In this document: positions 58,943-64,000 of the stretch, one piece after another
How the letters are laid out: each line of letters starts with the position of its first letter
Position numbering within the stretch: position 1 is the first letter of the stretch
From: a virus
Direction: 5' to 3' (one strand)
DNA length: 64,000 bases
Virus record (IMG/VR): IMGVR_UViG_3300042455_000321
Coordinates: 27,068-91,067 of that record
Notes under the pieces: model-generated
The model's database searches: none
Told to the model about the DNA's origin: nothing
Seen by the model: the letters and a program-made list of their open reading frames with translations, nothing else
Translations under genes and position numbers: made by a program

Positions 58943-59195
58943 CAGTTCCGTTTTTCTTTCCAAAATATCCGTCAATAGCTTTCTCAACTACTTTTAAACC
59001 CAATAGGGCAGCAATCAATAAAGTTACTGAATATACTAAAGCTTCAGAAGGAGCTACGTGTTGCTCACTAAAGCTGTTATGGTATAGGGTTACACCTAAA
59101 AGAATACCTAAGAACAAAGCGATTAAACGCTTCATAGAAGGAGCATCTGGTTTGTCTAAAAAGAAACCTGCGATAAAGTTTATTAGTTTTTTCAT
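58914..59195 (-). CDS. Holin-like membrane protein
   Basis: 93 aa. Amphipathic start (KKLINFIAGFFLDKP), two membrane helices (LIALFLGILLGVTLY; ALVYSVTLLIAALLGLKVV) joined by a short loop, acidic C-terminus. Layout of a class II-type phage holin. With the candidate at 45509 the window holds two holin candidates on this strand. Confidence 0.6.
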   Translation of the reverse strand: MKKLINFIAGFFLDKPDAPSMKRLIALFLGILLGVTLYHNSFSEQHVAPSEALVYSVTLLIAALLGLKVVEKAIDGYFGKKNGTDGDNEETSN

Positions 59196-59208
59196 AGTTT
59201 TTAATTTT

Positions 59209-59232
59209 TAAAAAGGGGGAACTTAATCCCCC
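59209..59232 (-). terminator. Rho-independent terminator
   Basis: Minus-strand GGGGGA (complement of 59227-59232), 6-base loop, TCCCCC (59215-59220), then TTTTTAAAAATT. 8 bases after the stop of the gene at 59241. Confidence 0.85.
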
Positions 59233-59240
59233 TCTTATAA

Positions 59241-59387
59241 TTACTCAGCTTTGATTGCTTCAGCTTCTTGAGACTTGATAGCCTCGTTTAAGAAGTTTAC
59301 GATTGGAGCACCGTACTTCATTGGTAACTCTTGTAAGAAAGCATCTAAAGCTTTTAATTGTTCTTCGTTTAATACTACTTGTTTCAT
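59241..59387 (-). CDS. Small acidic helical protein
   Basis: 48 aa from ATG 59387 (MKQVVLNEEQLKALDAFLQEL); the longer frame to 59465 would run into the spike gene. Not recognised. Confidence 0.5.
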   Translation of the reverse strand: MKQVVLNEEQLKALDAFLQELPMKYGAPIVNFLNEAIKSQEAEAIKAE

Positions 59388-59419
59388 CGTGTATTGTGTT
59401 TTATGGTTAAAAAAAAAGT

Positions 59420-60751
59420 TTATGAAGTTACGCAATTTAATTTTAAATCTGCTTTTACCCAGCACTCAACCCCTGTTGAAGCATCAGGTTCTACAATAAA
59501 TTCTATTGTGTTTGCTGCATTGCTTAAAATAGTATAATTGCCAGATGTATGCTGTCCGTATTGTTTAATAACGGCTTGGTCTATTGTAACATTACCTATA
59601 CTGTCAACGCAAATTAAACCACCTATATATTCTACATAGTTACCATTAGATGAAGTAACTGCATTTGATACGGAAACAATTTTTAATTCAAAGAAATAAG
59701 ATGAGTTACTTAATAATTTAACTTGACTTTCTCCTTGAGAATTTAATAAAGGAAAATTTAAAGAACCATCTAGAAAATGGTAAAACAATTGAATGTCTTC
59801 TATTTGTACTTGACCTAAATCTGTTGAATTGTTTTCAAATGAATTAGCAACTACTCTTGAAAATTTATTTGTTACTAATGCTTTATTACCTTGAATTGTA
59901 ACTCCATATAGATTAGTTCCGCTAAATTCGTGATTAGCTGTTACATATACATTGCTTAAACTATCAAAATAGTCGCCACCTAATATAACAACACCAGAAG
60001 CATTTGCATCAGTAACAACGCTTGAAGCATTTACTGAAAATACATTACTAGTTTTTTGATTATACTCAAGGTCACTACCATTAATAACCACTACATTGGT
60101 TGGTGTATTTACACTATATATATTTAAATTATTTGGACCTATATCGTTATTTAAACCAAATAATAAAGAATTACTTATTCTTTCTCCTAAAGCATAATCT
60201 GGAGAAGAAACAATAGTAAAAATTTCATTATTTAAAAAACAGTTATTAATTAAAGTAGCACTACTTATATTTAAATTACCATTTGTATTAATAATAGTAT
60301 TGTCTGTAAAAATATAATTTACAGGATTTGCAAATATTGACCAGTCGCAATTAGTAATTACATTTTTATGAAATCCAGCATTTAAATTATAACTACCCAA
60401 AAAACTTGTAAGTACATTACCTTGTACACCATCTAAAACTATAGAAGTTCCATAAGCCATTAATGTTATTGCTGGCCCTGTTCCAACAGCAGTTATATCT
60501 ATATAAGTATATGTTGCATAACCATTGTAATCTCCAAATCTATAATTAGAGGTATCAAAGTTTAAATCCATACCTCTCTCTGTTCCAGAGTTTATAGTTT
60601 TTAATCTGTTACCAGCTAGCTGTAATGGAGTAGCATTACCTAATCCATCGGATATAGTTATAGCCGTTGAAGGGTCTAAGCTACCATTAGTGTTTATCTT
60701 TAATAAAGATTGATAAGTATTTTTTATCTGGGTTCCTGTTAATGTTGCCAT
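59420..60751 (-). CDS. Tail spike-like protein (beta-helix)
   Basis: 443 aa. N-terminal LTGTQIKNTYQSLLKINTNGSLDPS is a short anchor common in phage structural proteins of this group. Residues 130-330 are a ladder of N-x-x-I/V-x-x-N units (FHKNVITNCDWS, DNTIINTNGN, NNCFLNNEIF, NVYVTANHEFSGTN) expected for a right-handed parallel beta-helix. C-terminal beta domain ends LKLNCVTS. It may bind or cut surface polysaccharide; no catalytic residues can be assigned. Confidence 0.65.
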   Translation of the reverse strand: MATLTGTQIKNTYQSLLKINTNGSLDPSTAITISDGLGNATPLQLAGNRLKTINSGTERGMDLNFDTSNYRFGDYNGYATYTYIDITAVGTGPAITLMAYGTSIVLDGVQGNVLTSFLGSYNLNAGFHKNVITNCDWSIFANPVNYIFTDNTIINTNGNLNISSATLINNCFLNNEIFTIVSSPDYALGERISNSLLFGLNNDIGPNNLNIYSVNTPTNVVVINGSDLEYNQKTSNVFSVNASSVVTDANASGVVILGGDYFDSLSNVYVTANHEFSGTNLYGVTIQGNKALVTNKFSRVVANSFENNSTDLGQVQIEDIQLFYHFLDGSLNFPLLNSQGESQVKLLSNSSYFFELKIVSVSNAVTSSNGNYVEYIGGLICVDSIGNVTIDQAVIKQYGQHTSGNYTILSNAANTIEFIVEPDASTGVECWVKADLKLNCVTS

Positions 60752-60770
60752 TAGTTAATTTTTTATATTG

Positions 60771-60893
60771 TTAAGCTTCCCAATTGTTTGAGTCATTCTC
60801 CCAATTAAGTGTAACTAAATTCCATATGTTAGATATAATAGTAGAAGCAACATCTGCTGTATCTGTTATTATATTCCATATTACGTTTACCAT
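60771..60893 (-). CDS. Small tail-associated protein
   Basis: 40 aa, with two similar halves (NVIWNIITDTAD ... SNIWNLVTLNWENDSNNWE). It starts within the end of the spike-base-like gene (ATG overlapping its last codons), a tight coupling that supports translation. Not recognised. Confidence 0.4.
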   Translation of the reverse strand: MVNVIWNIITDTADVASTIISNIWNLVTLNWENDSNNWEA

Positions 60894-61180
60894 AAACCCA
60901 TAATGTTTGTAGCAGTAGAAGTAGAACTAACTTTCTTCACTTGAATAGGTAAGAAAGTACCAGCTACTACACTATTGAAAGTAACTAAGGTGTCAGTAGT
61001 ATCTTGTGCCATAACAACAATCAAGTTACCAGCACCACCAATGTACAATCCACCACAATATCCTGGCTGACCATTAGCTGATAAATCAACATTATATGCT
61101 ACTTGACCAGCAGTAGGTGTAGTATTCACAAAAAGCTTTGCTTGCCCTGCTTGGTAATTAGTATCTTTAGTAAAACTCAT
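60887..61180 (-). CDS. Spike-base-like structural protein
   Basis: 97 aa. PGYCGGLYIGGAGNLIVVMAQDTTDTLVTFNSVVAGTFLPIQVKKV... follows the small beta protein type found as spike base or decoration proteins (G-x-l-x-v-x-t-x-dG ... vtF-x-n-v-x-aG-x-x-lPi-x-v-x-xV). It has its own phage promoter motif and is the first virion gene of the minus strand. Confidence 0.65.
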   Translation of the reverse strand: MSFTKDTNYQAGQAKLFVNTTPTAGQVAYNVDLSANGQPGYCGGLYIGGAGNLIVVMAQDTTDTLVTFNSVVAGTFLPIQVKKVSSTSTATNIMGLW

Positions 61181-61198
61181 TTTAATTAATTTACAAAT

Positions 61199-61208
61199 AT
61201 AATACGTT
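61199..61208 (-). promoter_or_regulatory. Phage promoter motif AACGTATTAT (rightmost copy)
   Basis: Minus-strand AACGTATTATATTTG, 18 bases before the ATG at 61180 and overlapping the end of the RepL-like gene by two bases. Confidence 0.78.
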
Positions 61209-61629
61209 ATTTGAACTTAGATATTCTAACCCCATTAAACATTAGATTAGGATTAACCCTATACACATACTTCCTTTCTGTCTTGGCAATCACATTACGC
61301 TTTATTAGCTCCTTTACGCCATTATAATACCCTGTCTTACCAATGTTACCTATTATTGATTTAACGTCCGTATAATCGATATAAACTAGGTTATTGCCCT
61401 TCTCTAACTTAAACACTACATATGACAATAGCTGGTAGCCAATATAAGGCAACCCATAGATAGCCTTGGCGAACTCATCAGTATACACCTTGACAAAAGG
61501 TAAACTATCAATAGTTAGAAACCTATCATCTTCCATGACATCCATAACCTCACCATTGTCTACATCTACCAAACGCTTAACAGGTATCTTTTTGGCAACC
61601 CTGCGTATGCCTTTTAACTCATTGTCCAT
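61207..61629 (-). CDS. RepL-like winged-helix replication/transcription protein
   Basis: 140 aa from ATG 61629; the frame extends to a TTG at 61644, but the -7 element covers that part. The C-terminal half (YTDVKSIIGNIGKTGYYNGVKELIKRNVIAKTERKYVYRVNPNLMFNG) has the winged-helix pattern and the closing Y-x-xNPxxxFxG of RepL-type plasmid initiators. It may start replication at the adjacent AT-rich region with a DnaA box, or act as a switch for the minus-strand operon. Divergent from the 62179 gene. Confidence 0.65.
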   Translation of the reverse strand: MDNELKGIRRVAKKIPVKRLVDVDNGEVMDVMEDDRFLTIDSLPFVKVYTDEFAKAIYGLPYIGYQLLSYVVFKLEKGNNLVYIDYTDVKSIIGNIGKTGYYNGVKELIKRNVIAKTERKYVYRVNPNLMFNGVRISKFK

Positions 61630-61633
61630 AGCA

Positions 61634-61665
61634 CAAATGTACAACTACTTTTTCCGCTATACAAA
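61634..61665 (-). promoter_or_regulatory. Bacteroidetes promoter, minus strand
   Basis: Minus-strand TTTG (61662-61665), 20 bases, TACATTTG (61634-61641). Exact match. The predicted start point, 5-7 bases after the -7 element, falls at or next to the ATG at 61629, so the mRNA may be leaderless. Confidence 0.75.
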
Positions 61666-61690
61666 AATAATTATTCACATATACGGAAAA
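61650..61690. promoter_or_regulatory. Inverted repeat with DnaA box (operator/origin candidate)
   Basis: TTTTCCG (61650-61656) and CGGAAAA (61684-61690) form an interrupted inverted repeat, extendable by CTATA/TATA. Between them lie the -33 element and TTATTCACA (61671-61679), a DnaA box. The right arm contains ATACGGA, the half-site of the operator at 55883-55903. Confidence 0.5.
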
Positions 61691-62178
61691 CCTACTACGC
61701 CCCATAAGGGTTTGAACCACCTTACTTCTTATAATAAAAGAAGGAGGCACTAAGTGTACTAATGGAAGTTAGCTACATAAAGGTGGGGATGATATACATA
61801 CTTTGTCATGATGGTCCTTTTTGGGAAATTGGCTTTTTTTTAATGGGTACCTTTGTACTTTGTAATTTTTTTTTACTTATATAAATTGATTTTGAGTACC
61901 TTATATTGATTAACTAAAGGTAAAAAGCATATGGGACTATCTAAATACCTATAAATTACCCTTTTATATGCTTTGTGTAACTTATTAGTTTAGGTAATAC
62001 CTCATAACTCATTGATTATTAATACTTTTCTTTATTATAGTTACTTTTATAGTCGGGTAAATTGTTATTTTATAGGTACAAAATAACGCTATAATGTAGT
62101 ATTGACGCTATTTTAACTATTATTTTTTGTATAGTATCAATTCATTTTTTTAACTAACAAAACAAAAACAAAAAAATT
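61691..62178. other. Non-coding control region
   Basis: 488 bases without a convincing gene, between divergent transcription units. Contains a CTTCTT/AAGAAG hairpin (61725-61743), TACCTTTG (61848-61855) with only a weak upstream TTGG, runs of 8-9 T at about 61833 and 61867, and AT-rich DNA towards 62150. It could hold an origin; I saw no iterons. Confidence 0.4.
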
Positions 62179-62694
62179 ATGTCAACACAATTAAACACAC
62201 CGCAAAAAGCTAAAAACATTAAAGCTACTAACAAAAGCAAAGAAGCTATTAAACCTGTTAATAATAGCATGGCAAAAACAAATAAGAAAAAAGCCGCTAA
62301 AAAAGTACGTATAGTATTTTTAAATGAGGGAGTAACGGGGAAAAAGTTAGCCGAAATTAAGGGCATATCTTACGAAAATTACGCCACGGCTGAATTAACT
62401 TTGAGTGCACACCTTAAAAACATTTTAACACACGGCAAAGCGTTTTTAAATAGTTTTTCTAATTATAATGATAATACCTATAAATTGCCTTTAATATTAG
62501 ATAGTTTAACAGAAGAGCAAAAATATGTTACAAAGATAGAAAAAAATAAAGACGGGAGTACAAAACTTGATAAAAAAGGCAATATAGTACGTACGTTTAT
62601 ACTTGACAAAGACGGCAATAAAGTAAAAAGGTACTTTACTTATAAGCAAGTACAAAACTTTGTAGCTAATTACTACAAAAACTTAAGCAAGTAA
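62179..62694 (+). CDS. Lysine-rich hypothetical protein
   Basis: 171 aa. Residues 1-45 are Lys/Ala/Asn-rich and basic (KTNKKKAAKKVRIV), then a mixed domain with GVTGKKLAEIKGISYENYATAEL, a beta hairpin-type KNKDGSTKLDKKGNIVRTF and a helical end. GVTGKKLAEI may be a short helix-turn-helix. Not recognised. Base composition differs from the genes to the left. A perfect 12-bp inverted repeat follows. Confidence 0.55.
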   Translation: MSTQLNTPQKAKNIKATNKSKEAIKPVNNSMAKTNKKKAAKKVRIVFLNEGVTGKKLAEIKGISYENYATAELTLSAHLKNILTHGKAFLNSFSNYNDNTYKLPLILDSLTEEQKYVTKIEKNKDGSTKLDKKGNIVRTFILDKDGNKVKRYFTYKQVQNFVANYYKNLSK

Positions 62695-62699
62695 TAATA

Positions 62700-62729
62700 T
62701 ATAGGGCTATATTAATTTATAGCCCTATA
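62700..62729 (+). terminator. 12-bp perfect inverted repeat after the 62179 gene
   Basis: TATAGGGCTATA (62700-62711), loop TTAATT, TATAGCCCTATA (62718-62729). 5 bases after the stop. No T run, so it may act in either direction or stabilise the 3' end. Confidence 0.55.
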
Positions 62730-62826
62730 ATTGCCTTATAATAGTAGGTATTTTTAATATGTTCAATTCATATATAGGGCACTATAATATAGTTAATGTA
62801 ATTTATACAAAGTTATGCAATTTAAA

Positions 62827-63150
62827 AAAAATGTACGCCATATTGCCGTAAGGTAACAGCGAAATGATATAGTACATTTTTCAATTTTACGGGTAAAGTA
62901 ACTATAAAAGCGAAATGCTTTTTACTCCCGTAAGCCGTACAAAGTACGCTAATTGTTTTTATTAGTTTTGTTTTTATAGCCTACATTTATAGGGTATAAT
63001 TAAGCAAGTGCCGTTAATACGGCTTGTATGCAAATAGTTAGGTATTTAATATATCTTAATAGCTCAATGAGTACACAATAAAGGGTATTTATTTATAAGT
63101 TAGCGAAATGCTAATTAATAAATACAAGTAGCGAAATGCTATTTTATTGT
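62827..63150 (+). ncRNA. Array of GCGAAATGC hairpins (structured RNA or origin candidate)
   Basis: No gene lies in 62695-63345. GCGAAATG occurs four times (62859, 62910, 63103, 63131). Three copies are stem-loops with a GAAAT loop: AAAAGC/GCTTTT, TTAGC/GCTAA and TAGC/GCTA. Each is enclosed by a further stem: AAAAATGTAC/GTACATTTTT (62827-62881) around the first, TTACGGG/CCCGTAA (62887-62933) around the second, GTATTTATT/AATAAATAC (63085-63125) around the third, and ACAATAAA/TTTATTGT (63075-63150) around the third and fourth. CGTAC-AAA-GTACG (62936-62948) is a further hairpin. Direction is unknown. It fits no RNA class I can name. Confidence 0.55.
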
Positions 63151-63292
63151 TATATGGCTTATCCCATTAAGGTATCTTACAAATAATGTAAGGTATTCAA
63201 TATAATAAATATCTAATCAAGTAATTATTAATCATTTTATTTATTACAGAGCAAAGGTAGTAGTAATTTAGAATTGATAACAGCAATGTTAT

Positions 63293-63308
63293 GCGGTTCA
63301 TTTACCGC
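63293..63308. repeat. GC-rich hairpin
   Basis: GCGGT (63293-63297), 6-base loop, ACCGC (63304-63308), 38 bases before the next gene. Possibly part of its leader or an operator. Confidence 0.4.
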
Positions 63309-63345
63309 CTACTATCTCATTTTATAACTTTTAAAATATATAATC

Positions 63346-63606
63346 ATGAATAAAGATATCAATTTTCTTCAATCAAGAAGATATAAACCAATGAGCAAAA
63401 ATAATATCAAGCCCTTAACTTACGGCAATGTTAATAAAAGCTATACTAACGCTATTGATATTAACACAAACAGACAAATTAATCTTAATCAATTAATTGT
63501 CAATACCCATAATGCAATAAAAGATACTAAAAAGATAGTATCTAATACTATAATTAAAACTAATTATCACCGACAATCAAGGTCTACAATAGGATTAATA
63601 AAATAA
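63346..63606 (+). CDS. Hypothetical protein
   Basis: 86 aa, asparagine-, isoleucine- and lysine-rich (NINTNRQINLNQLIVNTHNAIKDTKK), ending with a basic RQSRSTIGLIK. Not recognised. Starts after a long AT-rich leader. Confidence 0.5.
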   Translation: MNKDINFLQSRRYKPMSKNNIKPLTYGNVNKSYTNAIDINTNRQINLNQLIVNTHNAIKDTKKIVSNTIIKTNYHRQSRSTIGLIK

Positions 63607-63641
63607 TAATACATAATCAATAACTCTTAAAACAAAACAAC

Positions 63642-63806
63642 ATGAGAGAAATCCAATTCCAAAACCGAACCGAGCAAGGCTTCCGTTTGGCTTACATGAA
63701 CCTAAAATCTAGGTACAGAAATGTAAAATTTGTTTGTAGTAATATCCACGGCTTACTAAGTGGGTATTTTATTGTTTCATCTTATAAAAAGTATAGCCAT
63801 GTTTAA
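63642..63806 (+). CDS. Small basic hypothetical protein
   Basis: 54 aa (MREIQFQNRTEQGFRLAYMNLK...). Starts after AACAAAACAACATG. It overlaps the next gene by 8 bases. Not recognised. Confidence 0.45.
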   Translation: MREIQFQNRTEQGFRLAYMNLKSRYRNVKFVCSNIHGLLSGYFIVSSYKKYSHV

Positions 63807-63978
63807 ACTTCATCACTTGCTTGCTGTGTTATCTTTATTGTTAATCGGAGGCTCAACAATTACAATGATACACGGGCAAACAATGACCGAGCTAATCATG
63901 TCCCTAATCGGTATGGTTGAGGGCGGTATTATCTTTCTTATCTACGCAAAGATAGATGAGAAGATAAATAGCAAATAG
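63799..63978 (+). CDS. Small membrane protein, two helices
   Basis: 60 aa from ATG 63799 (MFKLHHLLAVLSLLL); an upstream in-frame ATG (63760) would overlap the previous gene further. Helices HLLAVLSLLLIGGSTITMI and LIMSLIGMVEGGIIFLIY, then a lysine-rich end. Function unknown. Confidence 0.5.
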   Translation: MFKLHHLLAVLSLLLIGGSTITMIHGQTMTELIMSLIGMVEGGIIFLIYAKIDEKINSK

Positions 63979-64000
63979 CACTTTATTTTTCTCCACGTTC

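Noticed and set aside
61700-61745. tRNA 3' end (GGTTTGAACC-like string) near 61710
   Set aside because: No matching acceptor or D arm can be found on either strand.
62695-63345. Protein genes in the hairpin region
   Set aside because: Stops are frequent in all frames and no frame has protein-like composition.
1-64000. Prophage with attachment sites
   Set aside because: No integrase, excisionase or repressor was recognised and no convincing att-type direct repeat flanks the unit; tRNA-like genes lie inside the phage region.

Overview
The window looks like phage DNA infecting a bacterium of the phylum Bacteroidetes. It is AT-rich and densely packed with short co-directional genes. Genes usually start after an AT-rich 'aactATG' context without a Shine-Dalgarno site. 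Several promoters match the Bacteroidetes form TTTG-N19/20-TAnnTTTG exactly. I saw no integrase, repressor, DNA polymerase or single-subunit RNA polymerase, so lifestyle and family are open. The head and neck genes suggest a short-tailed, podovirus-like virion, perhaps of the large-muzzle type seen in crAss-like phages; that placement is inference.

Layout. (1) 1-6.3 kb, plus strand: end of a membrane protein, GH24 lysozyme, metallophosphoesterase, GIY-YIG homing endonuclease, many small proteins, a DnaA-domain-IV protein, an ERF annealing protein and a YqaJ nuclease. (2) 6.3-16.7 kb, plus strand: small proteins, a sigma factor, then a second ERF protein, second nuclease, tRNA-like genes, SSB-like protein, second metallophosphoesterase, second DnaA-domain-IV protein, an AEP primase-DnaB helicase fusion and a RusA resolvase. 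(3) 16.7-28.6 kb, plus strand: large internal/ejected virion proteins (546, 1232, 1729 and 249 aa) with a ferritin gene between the two largest. (4) 61.6-28.6 kb, minus strand: RepL-like regulator, spike and tail proteins, membrane/lysis cluster, small basic proteins, transglycosylase, GroES-like protein, terminase, portal, scaffold-like protein, capsid protein, lysis cassette (GH19, holin, u-spanin), neck proteins, fibres and a 1301-aa tail protein. The two halves meet at a terminator at 28.58 kb. (5) 61.7-64 kb: a non-coding control region, one lysine-rich protein, a 0.65-kb non-coding stretch with repeated GCGAAATGC hairpins, then small proteins.

Regulation. A motif AACGTATTAT(AT) stands 18-50 bases before gene starts about eleven times between 8.1 and 61.2 kb and I found none outside that span. 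It is probably the phage's own (late) promoter, and the sigma factor at 8.6-9.5 kb is the obvious candidate to read it. Housekeeping-type promoters drive the early genes. Two minus-strand promoters (55.88 and 61.64 kb) overlap ATACGGA/TCCGTAT half-sites.

The span 8.1-61.6 kb behaves as one regulatory unit. The flanks lack its promoter motif and the left flank repeats several of its functions, so the contig may be a mosaic of two phages. Most interesting are the ferritin embedded in the virion operon, the hairpin array at 62.8-63.15 kb, the promoter/sigma pair and the odd tRNA-like cluster.
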